DNA of 64,000 nucleotides from Klebsiella sp. RIT-PI-d (GTDB lineage: Bacteria > Pseudomonadota > Gammaproteobacteria > Enterobacterales > Enterobacteriaceae). Each line of letters begins with the position of its first letter. Position 1 is the stretch's first letter. Position numbers and translations under genes: made by a program. Under the pieces are notes generated by a model. That model had not been told where the DNA came from. It worked only from the letters and a program-made list of their open reading frames with translations, and searched no databases. Of this stretch, positions 1 to 8,625 are shown one piece after another. The stretch is from NCBI RefSeq assembly GCF_001187865.1, contig NZ_LGIT01000009.1, positions 806,001-870,000 of the forward strand. Reading direction: 5' to 3'.

Positions 1-88
1 GGTTGGCAGCGAGTTCGAAGAGAAACATTATGGCCTGGCCAGTGAAGTGGTACCGGCCTTTGTTGAGAAGTTGATTAAAGGTCTGTAA
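1..88 (+). CDS. cobB: NAD-dependent deacylase CobB, C-terminal end (partial)
   Basis: Only the last 28 codons are in the window, read from base 2 to a TAA at 86-88. The end (GSEFEEKHYGLASEVVPAFV, then EKLIKGL) matches the C-terminus of the enterobacterial sirtuin CobB, which removes acyl groups from lysines using NAD+. Gene order supports this: cobB lies just left of the pot genes in E. coli, although ycfZ and ymfA, which separate them there, are missing here. The catalytic domain lies outside the window. Confidence 0.85.
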   Translation, partial: VGSEFEEKHYGLASEVVPAFVEKLIKGL

Positions 89-95
89 GTCAGTT

Positions 96-120
96 CAGGC
101 GGAGCATCACGCTCCGCCTG
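96..120. terminator. Hairpin between convergent cobB and potD
   Basis: A perfect 10-bp stem (CAGGCGGAGC / GCTCCGCCTG) with a 5-base loop lies between the two convergent stop codons. Neither side carries a clear T-run, so it may act as a weak bidirectional terminator or protect the 3' ends of transcripts. Confidence 0.5.
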
Positions 121-127
121 CTGGCAA

Positions 128-1174
128 CTAGCGTCCTGCTTTCAGCTTCTGATAATACTGCTCATAAATCGCACTGGCATCACCTACGTCATTCTGCCAT
201 TCACCTTTACTGATGGTTTCAGCATCCGGATACAGTGATTTGTCACCGGCAACCTCCGGGCTTAACAGCTTACGTGCCGCCAGGTTTGGCGTTGGGTAAC
301 CAATGGTTTCAGCAACTTCTTTCGCGACATCCGGACGCAGCAGGAAGTTAATCAGTTTCAGCGCACCTTCTTTATTTTTCGCATTTGCCGGGATCGCGAG
401 GCTATCCATCCAGAAAATACCGCCCTCTTTTGGCCACACAATCTGTAATGGGGTGCCTGCCTGACGGGCAACGAACGCCGAGCCGTTCCAGACCATGCCC
501 AGGTTCACTTCACCTTCCATATACGGATTAGCCGGGTTATCTGAGTTAAAGGCGGCTACGTTAGGCATCAGCTTTTGCAGCTCCCTATACGCGGCTTCAA
601 TTTCCTTTGGATCGGTAGTATTACCGGAATAGCCCAGTTTACGCAGGGCGATCTGGAAGACTTCACGAGCATCATCGGTCAGTAGCAGGCTGCTTTTATA
701 TTCCGGTTTCCATAAATCGGCCCAGCTGGTCACGCTTTTAGGGTCGATTTCGTCGCTATTAACACCAATTGCCGTTGCGCCCCAGATGTAGGGAATGGAG
801 TAATCGTTACCTGGATCGAAAGGTTTATTAAGCACCTCAGGATCGAGGTTTTTAAAGTTGCTTAATTGCGACTTGTCGATCTTCTGGATCATGCCTTCTT
901 TACGCATTTTATCGACAAAATAGGTGGAAGGGACCACCAGGTCGTACGCGCCGTCTTTATACGTTTTAAGCTTGGCATACATGGTTTCGTTCGATTCATA
1001 GGTCGAATAGATAACTTTGATGCCGGTCTCTTTAGTGAACTGTTCCAGCAAGCCTGGCGGAACATATTCGGTCCAGTTATAAAAATACAGCGTTTTGCTA
1101 TCATCGGCGTGGGCGGCGCTCATGCCGAAGGCCAGTGCGCCCGCAGCCAGCAGGTGGCGTGACCATTTCATCAT
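128..1174 (-). CDS. potD: Spermidine/putrescine ABC transporter periplasmic binding protein PotD
   Basis: PotD captures spermidine (and putrescine) in the periplasm and delivers it to the PotABC importer. The protein is nearly identical in plan to E. coli PotD (348 aa): an N-terminal signal peptide (MMKWSRHLLAAGALAFGMSA, cleavage after AHA), then the mature domain opening with TLYFYNWTEYVPPGLLEQF and ending YQKLKAGR. The start is placed at the first of two adjacent ATGs (1174), which follows AAGGGGACG formed by the end of potC. The longer upstream frame only overlaps potC. It sits 1 base downstream of potC, so translation is probably coupled. The upstream half of its operon has been moved 6.6 kb away (see potC and potB). 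Confidence 0.97.
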   Translation of the reverse strand: MMKWSRHLLAAGALAFGMSAAHADDSKTLYFYNWTEYVPPGLLEQFTKETGIKVIYSTYESNETMYAKLKTYKDGAYDLVVPSTYFVDKMRKEGMIQKIDKSQLSNFKNLDPEVLNKPFDPGNDYSIPYIWGATAIGVNSDEIDPKSVTSWADLWKPEYKSSLLLTDDAREVFQIALRKLGYSGNTTDPKEIEAAYRELQKLMPNVAAFNSDNPANPYMEGEVNLGMVWNGSAFVARQAGTPLQIVWPKEGGIFWMDSLAIPANAKNKEGALKLINFLLRPDVAKEVAETIGYPTPNLAARKLLSPEVAGDKSLYPDAETISKGEWQNDVGDASAIYEQYYQKLKAGR

Positions 1175-1175
1175 C

Positions 1176-1955
1176 TTAACGTCCCCTTGTTTTATCACGT
1201 GCAATAAGCTGGCTGGCAATCACCATAACCAGCGATAGGATCAGTAAAATTGTTGCCAGCGCGTTCACCTCGGGCGATACGCCAACTTTTACCATCGAAT
1301 AAATCTTCAGCGGCAGAATTTCATATGCCGGACCGGTCACAAATGATGACACCACGACATCATCCATTGACAAGGTAAAACTAAGCAGCCAGCCGGCGGC
1401 AACCGCAGGCATCGCCAGCGGGAGAATAATTTTGCGCAGGATCGTCATTTCGCTGGCGCCCAGATCTTTTGCCGCTTCCAGCATACGCACATCAAACCCT
1501 TTGAGGCGCGAATAGACCGTCACCACCACAAAGGGCAGGCAAAAGGTTATATGCGAAAACAGCAGCGACCAGAAGCCCAGCTCAATCCCCAGTACCATAA
1601 ACAGCACCAGCAGCGAAATAGCCATCACGATATCGGGCGACATCATGACCACAAACAGCATACCGCTTACGAACGGCTTACCGCGAAAGCGATAGCGATA
1701 AAGCGCCACGGCGGTTAATGAGCCAATCAGCGTTGCCAGCGTTGCCGAGAACACTGCCATAGTCAGCGAGTGCCGGGCTGCCTGGAGCAGGCTGTCATTA
1801 TTCATCAGCAGGCTATACCACTTAGTCGTAAAGCCCTGCCAGTTAATGCCAAAACGCGAACTGTTAAACGAGTTTACGATCAGGATGATGATCGGAATAT
1901 AAAGATAAGCATAGATGGCAGTCATAAAACTGCCGCGCAGCAGTCGGCCGATCAT
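1176..1955 (-). CDS. potC: Spermidine/putrescine ABC transporter permease PotC
   Basis: Inner-membrane permease of the polyamine importer, 259 aa. It has about six hydrophobic segments and the EAAKDLGAS loop that contacts the ATPase. It ends ARDKTRGR, a few residues shorter than E. coli PotC, and its last codons supply the ribosome site of potD. The ATG overlaps the TGA of a short potB 3' relic as ATGA, which is the ancestral potB-potC junction, but the full potB gene is now 6.6 kb away. Transcription must therefore start inside the intervening DNA. A weak candidate promoter on this strand is TTGTTA (2009-2014), an 18-bp spacer, then CATAAA (1985-1990). Confidence 0.96.
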   Translation of the reverse strand: MIGRLLRGSFMTAIYAYLYIPIIILIVNSFNSSRFGINWQGFTTKWYSLLMNNDSLLQAARHSLTMAVFSATLATLIGSLTAVALYRYRFRGKPFVSGMLFVVMMSPDIVMAISLLVLFMVLGIELGFWSLLFSHITFCLPFVVVTVYSRLKGFDVRMLEAAKDLGASEMTILRKIILPLAMPAVAAGWLLSFTLSMDDVVVSSFVTGPAYEILPLKIYSMVKVGVSPEVNALATILLILSLVMVIASQLIARDKTRGR

Positions 1956-1984
1956 ATCAGCGCCCCTTTTTTATTCAAAAGACG
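1952..1984 (-). pseudogene. Orphaned 3' end of potB left at the potC start
   Basis: Read on the minus strand, the 33 bases before and into the potC start encode RLLNKKGALI and a TGA overlapping the potC ATG. RLLNKK is the conserved tail of PotB, and from memory E. coli potB also ends RLLNKK plus four residues with its TGA overlapping potC. The intact potB at 8626 ends [12 protein letters not shown] with different codons for the same six residues. This is therefore a relic of the original potB-potC junction left when about 6.6 kb was inserted. Confidence 0.75.
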
Positions 1985-2515
1985 TTTATGATTCAGGATG
2001 CTGAAAAATAACAATTTTTTACCCTCTCCAAAACCCCTCCGTAGCGTATCCACGAAACCGGACACTGAATATGCAGTATCAGAATGACAGGCCGCGCATT
2101 TTACATCATTTTTTCAGCTAATCGGGAACTGAAAGGCTTTTTTATCCGCCTGGCGCTATCCCGTTTTGTGCCGGTAAAGCGTTGTCGCAAGCAGAACAGA
2201 AGGAATCCTGTGGTCAGCCAGCGTTTTTAACTCACCGCCCGGTACCGGGTAGCATTGTGTAGTAACACCCTGCGGCTTACCCATATTGGCGATGATTACC
2301 CCCCTTATTATTATACTAAATTATTAATTTAGTGTTAATTATAATACTCATTATCGTTAACTTTTTTATTTGGGATGTGATTTTTAAAAGGTGCGCATAA
2401 TAAACGAGAATCGTATGTCGTTTAACAAGCGTATAAAGTTCGTGTCGTAGGATAAGACGCATAAGGTATCTTTCATGGTATTTCACTCATATTCACAAAC
2501 GATAAGAAAAAGATA
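1985..2515. other. Gene-free left flank of the potB/potC insertion
   Basis: No gene is seen in these 530 bases. The left part is GC-balanced and may hold the new promoter of potCD. The part from about 2300 on is strongly AT-rich (a TATAAT lies at 2340-2345) and looks like the regulatory region of the deacetylase cassette. No integrase gene or long inverted repeat is visible. Confidence 0.5.
2419..2453 (+). promoter_or_regulatory. PhoP-box-like promoter of the deacetylase/glycosyltransferase/VirK cassette
   Basis: CGTTTA (2419-2424), a 5-base spacer and CGTATA (2430-2435) match the PhoP direct repeat (T/G)GTTTA-N5-(T/G)GTTTA with few mismatches. Twelve bases further lies TAGGAT (2448-2453), a fair -10 box. 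A PhoP box replacing the -35, about 12 bases before the -10, is the usual layout of PhoP-activated promoters, and the phoP gene in this window has a similar arrangement. This is inferred from sequence only. Confidence 0.4.
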
Positions 2516-3337
2516 ATGTTGAATGCACGGCATATACCCATTTTAATGTATCACCATGTAAGTCAGTATCCGGGGCTGGTTACGCTGTCACCTAAAACAT
2601 TTCGTGAACAGATGCAATGGCTAGCGCAAAATAACTGGAAAACATTGACGTCTGAAGATGTGGAGCTTTTTTACGAAGGGGGAAGATTACCCCGTAAGAG
2701 CGTGATGTTGACGTTTGATGATGGCTATTTAGATAACTGGCTTCAGGTCTATCCCGTGCTGAAAGAGTTTAATCTGCGGGCGCATATTTTTTTGATTACT
2801 GGTCTTATTGGTGATGGACCTTCTCGTATTTCTCAGGACCGAGAATATTCTCATCGGGATTGTGAGGAGCTGATTGCTCAGGGGCATGCGGATGATGTCA
2901 TGATGCGCTGGTCGGAAGTCAATGAGATGCGAGAATCGGGACTGGTAGAATTTCATGTTCATACGCACAGCCATACCCGTTGGGATAAAGTATTAACGTC
3001 CCGGGAGGAGCAGTGTCAACGTCTCAGGGACGATATTCAGCAAAGTAAGAGATGTCTGGCGGAAAAAACAGGTATTAGCGATAAACATCTGTGCTGGCCC
3101 GAAGGTTATTACAACGCAGATTATATAGAAGTCGCCAAAGAACTGGGTTTTACTTACCTGTATACCACAGAAAGAAGAATGAACTGTCCGGCAAACGGCA
3201 CTTTACGGCTGGGACGGATCAGTACGAAAGAGCGGGAACATTCCGCGTGGCTAAAACGACGGCTTTTCTACTATACAACGCCCGTTTTTTCTTCTCTGCT
3301 TGCCCTGCACAAGGGGCCTCGACTAATTGATGATTAA
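2516..3337 (+). CDS. NodB-type polysaccharide deacetylase
   Basis: 273 aa. The N-terminal stretch IPILMYHHVSQYP and the motif MLTFDDGYLDNW (metal-binding Asp in TFDDG, about residues 65-76) identify the NodB homology domain of carbohydrate esterase family 4. The second motif, FHVHTHSHTRW (about residues 145-155), carries the zinc-binding histidines. Such enzymes remove N- or O-acetyl groups from surface glycans or peptidoglycan. There is no signal peptide, so the enzyme probably acts in the cytoplasm on a precursor. The GT4 gene follows 3 bases after the stop, so they form an operon with the VirK-like gene. The substrate cannot be inferred. Confidence 0.85.
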   Translation: MLNARHIPILMYHHVSQYPGLVTLSPKTFREQMQWLAQNNWKTLTSEDVELFYEGGRLPRKSVMLTFDDGYLDNWLQVYPVLKEFNLRAHIFLITGLIGDGPSRISQDREYSHRDCEELIAQGHADDVMMRWSEVNEMRESGLVEFHVHTHSHTRWDKVLTSREEQCQRLRDDIQQSKRCLAEKTGISDKHLCWPEGYYNADYIEVAKELGFTYLYTTERRMNCPANGTLRLGRISTKEREHSAWLKRRLFYYTTPVFSSLLALHKGPRLIDD

Positions 3338-3340
3338 AGT

Positions 3341-4435
3341 ATGAAGCTAAATATATTATTCACTGAGTCCTCACCTAATATTGGTGGGCAGGAGTTACAG
3401 GCCTTAGCACAAATGGATGCACTGCAAAAGAAAAGCCACTCCGTTTTATTAGCCTGTAGGGAAAAAAGTAAAATAGCGGCAGAAGCAGCGAAGCGAGGAA
3501 TAAAGGTTATCTTTATCCCGTTCAGAAATAGTTTTCATATACCTTCGATATTAAAGTTACTTTGGGTTAGTGACCACTTTAATCCCGACCTTGTTATTTG
3601 TCATAGCGGGCATGACAGTAATATTGTTGGTTTAGCCCGGCTATTTCACTGGGGATCCAGGTTCAGTATTATCAGACAAAAAACGTACCTGACCAGTAAA
3701 ACCAAAAAATTATCATTAAATTACTTATGCGATCAGGTCATCGTTCCTGGAAACGCGATGAAAAAACATCTGATTGAGAGTGGGATCCGAACCCGCGTCA
3801 CGGTTGTGCCGCCCGGTTTTGATTTTCATCAGCTTCATGAAGACGCGCGTAGCCCGGTACCGGCTCATATACAGGACTGGTTAGCCTCTGTAGGGGATGT
3901 TCCGGTTATCGTCCAGATTGGCATGCTACGCCCCGAAAAGGGACATGAATTCATGTTGAACGTTCTTCACCGCCTGAAGCAGGAAGGCCGCAAATTTTGC
4001 TGGCTGATTGTCGGCGGAGGGTGTCATGAAAGTGTGAAGCGCTTGCAGTCTCTGATCAATGCGTTGGGAATGCAGGATGAGGTCTTAATTGCGGGTAACG
4101 TTTTTCCGGTGTATTCGATTTATGAGATTGCCGACCTGCTCGTGATGCCCTCGGAAAATGAATCGTTTGGTATGGCGGTTGCGGAAGCATCGGTATTTTC
4201 TGTTCCTGTGCTTGCCAGTCAGGTCGGAGGGCTTCCGGATATTATTCAGAATAACCGGACCGGCACACTATTACCCGGAGGGGATGCATCGGCCTGGGTA
4301 AAGGCGATAAATAGATTTTTGGATTGCCCTGAACATTTCTGTCAAATGGCACGTCAGGCAAAAAAAGATGTGGAAGAACGTTTCGATATTAACAGAACAG
4401 CTTTAAGCATTCCTGGCTTAAAAAACAGCAAATAA
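3341..4435 (+). CDS. Family 4 glycosyltransferase (GT-B fold)
   Basis: 364 aa. The N-terminal half opens with ILFTESSPNIGGQELQALAQ, typical of the acceptor domain of GT4 enzymes. The donor domain includes GMLRPEKGHEFMLNVL and the E-x7-E type motif in PSENESFGMAVAEAS, followed by GGLPDII, which together bind a nucleotide sugar. Its start lies 3 bases after the deacetylase stop, indicating translational coupling. Together they could glycosylate and deacetylate a surface glycan or lipid. Donor and acceptor are unknown. Confidence 0.85.
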   Translation: MKLNILFTESSPNIGGQELQALAQMDALQKKSHSVLLACREKSKIAAEAAKRGIKVIFIPFRNSFHIPSILKLLWVSDHFNPDLVICHSGHDSNIVGLARLFHWGSRFSIIRQKTYLTSKTKKLSLNYLCDQVIVPGNAMKKHLIESGIRTRVTVVPPGFDFHQLHEDARSPVPAHIQDWLASVGDVPVIVQIGMLRPEKGHEFMLNVLHRLKQEGRKFCWLIVGGGCHESVKRLQSLINALGMQDEVLIAGNVFPVYSIYEIADLLVMPSENESFGMAVAEASVFSVPVLASQVGGLPDIIQNNRTGTLLPGGDASAWVKAINRFLDCPEHFCQMARQAKKDVEERFDINRTALSIPGLKNSK

Positions 4436-4467
4436 AAATTTCAAAAGTATTAACTCTGGAGCATGTT

Positions 4468-5397
4468 GTGAATTATTTATCATTTACTGGTTTTCTGAAA
4501 AATGTTGTCATGGGTCGCGACCTGCACGGTAAATGGCAGCACAGAAAATTTCGGATGATGTATCTTTTGAGATGTATGGTGAATCCTGTTGCCAGCATTC
4601 GCTATTATTATGGATTACATTCATTAAAATCGCTGGATACGATCCTGGAAATGCAGCCCACGTTACCTGCAAAAATCCATCGTCCTTATTTGCATAAGGG
4701 AGGAAGGGCCTGGACTCGCGGGCAAAATATTATTGGGCACTACCGTTTTGTTCAGAGTTTACCTGGGGAGTTTCAGTCGTTTTTACTTCCGCGTAAAAGT
4801 ATGCCGCTGACTCAATTTGTTGGCAAGCATGGTGAAGTTTTTCATATCGATTGTTCTTCCTGCAATTTCGATCGTGAAGGCGAATTAATGTTGTCACTTT
4901 ACTGCGATAATGTACCGTTAGCCCGGCTGTCATTTTCGGTTACCCCGACTAAAAAAGGCTATTGTGCGTTTATTGGCGGTTTACAGGGCGCACCAAAAAA
5001 TATCGGTCCTGAAGTTATTCGCGATGCAACGAAAGCATGTTATGGGCTATTTCCTAAGCGTATAATTTTTGAGACGCTTTGTTCCTTGATGGACAATTGT
5101 GGCGTAACGGATATTCTGGCGGTCAGTGAACACAGCCATGTGTTCCGACAACTACGATATCGCTATCAAAAACGTAAAACCTTTGTCGCGATATACAGTG
5201 AATTTTGGGAATCGGTAGCGGGTCGCCCGTACGGTAACTGGTATCGTTTACCGGTTCATACCGAGCGGAAATCGCTGGATGAAATTGCCAGTAAAAAACG
5301 CTCGGAATACCGTAAACGCTATGCTTTGCTGGAGCATATTCAGGAAGAAATTACCTCTCTTTTTCATGAAAAGAGAACTGAAATAGTATTAAACTGA
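4468..5397 (+). CDS. VirK/YbjX family protein (DUF535)
   Basis: 309 aa. The start is a GTG preceded by TGGAG at 7 bases. The core (HKGGRAWTRGQNIIGHYRFV, YCAFIGGLQGAPKN, RPYGNWYRLP) fits the DUF535 family, which includes Shigella VirK and Salmonella VirK/YbjX. Salmonella members are PhoP-regulated and linked to resistance to antimicrobial peptides and late stages of infection, but their biochemical role is not known. It follows the deacetylase and glycosyltransferase at 32 bases and is probably co-transcribed. The context suggests envelope modification. Confidence 0.8.
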   Translation: MNYLSFTGFLKNVVMGRDLHGKWQHRKFRMMYLLRCMVNPVASIRYYYGLHSLKSLDTILEMQPTLPAKIHRPYLHKGGRAWTRGQNIIGHYRFVQSLPGEFQSFLLPRKSMPLTQFVGKHGEVFHIDCSSCNFDREGELMLSLYCDNVPLARLSFSVTPTKKGYCAFIGGLQGAPKNIGPEVIRDATKACYGLFPKRIIFETLCSLMDNCGVTDILAVSEHSHVFRQLRYRYQKRKTFVAIYSEFWESVAGRPYGNWYRLPVHTERKSLDEIASKKRSEYRKRYALLEHIQEEITSLFHEKRTEIVLN

Positions 5398-5526
5398 CCA
5401 GGAAATAAAGCGACAGCGGATACCGACACTTTTGTACTGCTACACGACGTACTCCAGCGCTGTCATTTTATGGATGTCTGTCGCAGGCTGGCATTCTTTT
5501 CCTGCCGACCTGAAACTGAGAGCCGC

Positions 5527-6282
5527 TCAGGCATACTGAATATTCAGTGTTCCGAAAGCGGTTTGATTGATCCGGGCCTTAACGCGCCATGTGTTTTGTA
5601 TGAGTTCAGGCGTCAGTATGCTGTCGGGTGAACCGGTTGCGATCACTTTTCCCTGCTTCAGTATGATCAATTGCTGGCAGTATTTCGCTGCCAGGTTTAA
5701 ATCGTGCAGCGCGATTACAACGGTAACCGGAAGGGCGGTAATTAACTTCATCAGCTCAAGTTGAAACTCAATGTCCAGATGATTAACCGGCTCATCCAGT
5801 AGCAATACATCCGGCTTTTGCGCCAGCGCGCGGGCGATGTGACACCGCTGCCGCTCGCCGCCTGACAAGCGATGCCACGTTCTGTGGAGAAGATTTTCCA
5901 GTTTCATAGAGGCAATAGCCTCATTCACCGCTGCACTGTCCTCGGCGGTCCAGAAATCAAACGCGCGACGGTGGGGTGTACGGCCAAGAGCAACAATGTC
6001 TCTTACCGTCAATTCATCTTCAGCGTCAGCATGTTGAGGGACAAAGGCCAGCCTGCGAGCAAGTTTTCTGCGGGGTAATTCGCTCAATGGATCCCCGCTA
6101 ATGCAGATGCTGGCGCTGGCGGCCGGAATCAGCCCGGCCAGTGTTCTCATTAGCGTTGATTTACCCGAGCCGTTAGGGCCCAGTAAACCGACGGTCTGTG
6201 ACTGCGCCGCCCTGAAGCTGATCCCGGACAGGATGTCTTTTGACTGGAGCTGGACGCTGAGGTTCTCGACTGAAATAGCCAC
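5527..6282 (-). CDS. ABC transporter ATPase, FecE/BtuD type
   Basis: 251 aa. Walker A GPNGSGKST (residues 35-43), signature LSGGERQR, Walker B VLLLDEP followed by VNHLD, and the H-loop ALHDLN are all present. The sequence class (FecE/FhuC/BtuD) belongs to importers of iron-siderophores, haem or cobalamin. It is the last gene of a three-gene operon, starting 2 bases after the permease. It would power uptake through the permease encoded at 6285-7316. The substrate is not fixed by the sequence, but the operon promoter carries a Zur-like site, which points to zinc or a zinc-chelating metallophore. Confidence 0.9.
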   Translation of the reverse strand: MAISVENLSVQLQSKDILSGISFRAAQSQTVGLLGPNGSGKSTLMRTLAGLIPAASASICISGDPLSELPRRKLARRLAFVPQHADAEDELTVRDIVALGRTPHRRAFDFWTAEDSAAVNEAIASMKLENLLHRTWHRLSGGERQRCHIARALAQKPDVLLLDEPVNHLDIEFQLELMKLITALPVTVVIALHDLNLAAKYCQQLIILKQGKVIATGSPDSILTPELIQNTWRVKARINQTAFGTLNIQYA

Positions 6283-6284
6283 AC

Positions 6285-7316
6285 TTAGTTTCCTTTATGA
6301 CGGTAGAGAATACAGGCAAAAGCAGGTGCGCCGACCAGGGCGGTAACCACACCTATCGGCAGGACCTGATGAGCAATGAGCATTCTGGACATCAGATCTG
6401 CGAGCATCATAAAGTGACAGCCTGCAATAAATGCCACTGGTAATGTGATGAGATGCCGATGGCCGACCAGCATCCGCGTGGCGTGGGGGATCACCAGACC
6501 CACAAACCCGACCGCACCGATGGCACTGACAATGGTGGCGGTGATCAGGGCTGTGATCAGCAAGAGAATAATACGAACATGTTGAATATGCGTTCCGAGC
6601 GTCGCCGACACCTCGTTACCGAAAGCAAATGTATCGAGCGATCGCGCATAGCCCAGCACTATCAATAAACCTACCAGTACGATCGCAGAACAGAGTATGG
6701 CATCAGCCCAGCGCACACCGCTCAGGCTACCCAGTAACCAGAACATCACGCCGCGCGATTGCTCTGCGTTGGCTGAAGTGCTGACGATATAGGCGGTCAG
6801 GGCATTGAAAAGCTGAGTACCGGCCACGCCCGCCAGAATAATACGCCCGGTCTTACCGTTCATACCGCCGGAAAGGAGCAGGATAATGCCAAAGGCCAGG
6901 CAGGCCCCCAGAAAGGCGCCGCCGCCTACGGTGATCGCGCCGCTACCAATCCCCAACAGCATGACCAGAACTGCGCCCGTAGAGGCCCCCGCGGAAATTC
7001 CCAGTAAATAAGGCTCAGCAAGCGGATTTTTCAGCAGAGATTGTAACACCAGGCCGCATATCGCCAGACCGCCGCCGCTACAGGTCGCCATAAGAGCGCG
7101 GCTCATGCGGTATTGCCAGACAATCCCTGCCTCAACCGCATTAAGATCGTAGCTTGTCAGACCCAGGCCATTAAGAATGGCGCTCGATGTGGTCGAGAAT
7201 GAAATCGGCACATCGCCGATGGAGGCTGAGTAGATCATCATCATCGGAAGGCTGCATAATCCCGCCAGCAGCAGGAGCGCGCGTTTTATCAGCGCGCTGT
7301 CATTGGCGCTACTCAT
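6285..7316 (-). CDS. FecCD-family ABC transporter permease
   Basis: 343 aa, highly hydrophobic, with the family landmarks NPLAEPYLLGISAGASTGAV and GAVGFVGLVIPHATRMLVGH that define FecCD/BtuC permeases (about ten membrane helices). A single permease gene implies a homodimer, as in BtuC. Its start overlaps the end of the binding-protein gene by 8 bases and its stop lies 2 bases before the ATPase start, so all three are translationally coupled. It would form the inner-membrane channel of the importer. Confidence 0.93.
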   Translation of the reverse strand: MSSANDSALIKRALLLLAGLCSLPMMMIYSASIGDVPISFSTTSSAILNGLGLTSYDLNAVEAGIVWQYRMSRALMATCSGGGLAICGLVLQSLLKNPLAEPYLLGISAGASTGAVLVMLLGIGSGAITVGGGAFLGACLAFGIILLLSGGMNGKTGRIILAGVAGTQLFNALTAYIVSTSANAEQSRGVMFWLLGSLSGVRWADAILCSAIVLVGLLIVLGYARSLDTFAFGNEVSATLGTHIQHVRIILLLITALITATIVSAIGAVGFVGLVIPHATRMLVGHRHLITLPVAFIAGCHFMMLADLMSRMLIAHQVLPIGVVTALVGAPAFACILYRHKGN

Positions 7317-8325
7317 GTTCGTTGAAGGCTGCTACTTGTTGGCTTATCAGTTCAAGCGCATCAACGTTGCCCAGCGAGGGATTCAGGTACATGGCCGGAA
7401 CTACCACAATGTGCCCTTGCTTAACGGCATTCATTTCACGCGTAACAGGATCTGTTTGCAGAAACGCTTTTTTAACCGCAACGTCGTCAGCGGGATACAG
7501 TCTCCTGTCCATACGGGCAATAACGATGATATCGGGCTGCGACCGGGCGATATGCTCCCACGGAACCGCGGGCCACTCCTCGGAAGAATCGATGATGTTT
7601 TTCAGATTGAGAGTGTGTGTGATCCAGCCGGGTGCCCCCATGTTACCAGCAATCCACGGATCGCCCTGCAGGCGCGTGCTGGAGAACCAGTACACAACGT
7701 TAAGCGGCTTGCCGTTGCGTTTTTTCGCGTGTTTTTGCGCCTGTTCTACGCGCTGAATAAGGGCGTCTTTCAGCGCTTCGCCGCGCGGCGTTACGTCGAA
7801 GATCGCCGCAATCTGGGTGATTTCGTCATAAAGGGTGTTGAGAGAGTAGGGCGTTGTCCGGGCACCATCACCATTTGATGTAGGGGTGACGGATTTTCCT
7901 GTGCAATCTGCCGGGGAAATCCACGTTTTTATGCCCAGCGACTCAAACTGTTGACGTGACGCAACCTCACCCTGAGGGCCAACGTGCCAGCTGTATTGGG
8001 CCATCACGAGGTCTGGATGTAGCGCCGCTACGGCTTCAAAACCCGGAGAGTTCTCCGCAATACGCTTAAGATCTTTGCCAGATTGCTCAAGTTCAGACGG
8101 TAATTTACCGAACCAGACGGCGGTACCGGCAATCTTGCTCTCCAGCCCAAGTGATAGCATCAGTTCGGTTTCATGTTGACCAATCGTCACGACCTTAGCG
8201 GGCGGATGCTGAAATGTTTCTGTGGATCCACAATTATGGACGGTCAATGGAAATGCCGTCGCCATTGCTGTTACGCAATTTAGTGACAGGATTGCAGATA
8301 TGAATAGAGTTGAAAACAGCTGCAT
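7309..8325 (-). CDS. Periplasmic binding protein of a metal/metallophore ABC importer
   Basis: 338 aa with an N-terminal signal peptide (MQLFSTLFISAILSLNCVTA, then MATA). The body has the two-lobed class III binding-protein pattern: AKVVTIGQHETELMLSLGL, then HPDLVMAQYSW, and a C-terminal lobe ending PSLGNVDALELISQQ. These proteins carry iron-siderophores, haem, cobalamin or other chelates to a FecCD-type permease. It is the first gene of the operon and its promoter has a Zur-like palindrome. No TonB-dependent receptor gene is adjacent, so an outer-membrane partner would have to be elsewhere. Confidence 0.85.
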   Translation of the reverse strand: MQLFSTLFISAILSLNCVTAMATAFPLTVHNCGSTETFQHPPAKVVTIGQHETELMLSLGLESKIAGTAVWFGKLPSELEQSGKDLKRIAENSPGFEAVAALHPDLVMAQYSWHVGPQGEVASRQQFESLGIKTWISPADCTGKSVTPTSNGDGARTTPYSLNTLYDEITQIAAIFDVTPRGEALKDALIQRVEQAQKHAKKRNGKPLNVVYWFSSTRLQGDPWIAGNMGAPGWITHTLNLKNIIDSSEEWPAVPWEHIARSQPDIIVIARMDRRLYPADDVAVKKAFLQTDPVTREMNAVKQGHIVVVPAMYLNPSLGNVDALELISQQVAAFNEHE

Positions 8326-8342
8326 AGCTCACCATAAACGTT

Positions 8343-8387
8343 ATGTTATAACGTAACATTATCATGTCTGGATCGTTATTTTGTCAA
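8343..8387 (-). promoter_or_regulatory. Sigma70 promoter with Zur-box-like operator
   Basis: On the minus strand, TTGACA (8382-8387) and GATAAT (8358-8363) are separated by 18 bases, a strong sigma70 promoter for the binding-protein gene. Overlapping and following the -10 is the palindrome ATGTTATAACGTAACAT on the + strand (8343-8359). It differs at two positions from the enterobacterial Zur consensus ATGTTATA-N-TATAACAT as I recall it. Its placement would block polymerase, as expected for zinc-dependent repression. Confidence 0.55.
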
Positions 8388-8625
8388 TATGTCCGTTTAC
8401 AAACAATTGAGAAATCAGGTGCCAGTCATTGCCGTCACAGACCGGCAATTTGAGGTTTTATTTCTCAGCACCAGCACCTGACGAAGAGATTGATATTATG
8501 GAATACAGCCAGATACATTGTCTGCCTCTAAGCCGCCTGCCTGAAGTGAACCTCATATGTTTGACTTTATTAACTGGCGGCTATAAGCGGACGATTTATT
8601 CTCATTTATGTGCCAAAAATAACGT
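8388..8625. other. Gene-free right flank of the insertion, after potB
   Basis: This stretch lies between the importer promoter and the potB stop. The one open frame (8429-8629, +) lacks a ribosome site and resembles nothing known, so I do not call it. The heptamer ACGTTTA occurs at both borders of the inserted DNA (1982-1988 and 8622-8628); the right copy contains the potB stop codon. It may mark the recombination site or be chance. Confidence 0.35.

Noticed and set aside
7187-7878. Two long + frames (189 and 191 codons)
   Set aside because: Both are antisense to the FecCD permease and binding-protein genes and have no recognisable protein content or ribosome site.
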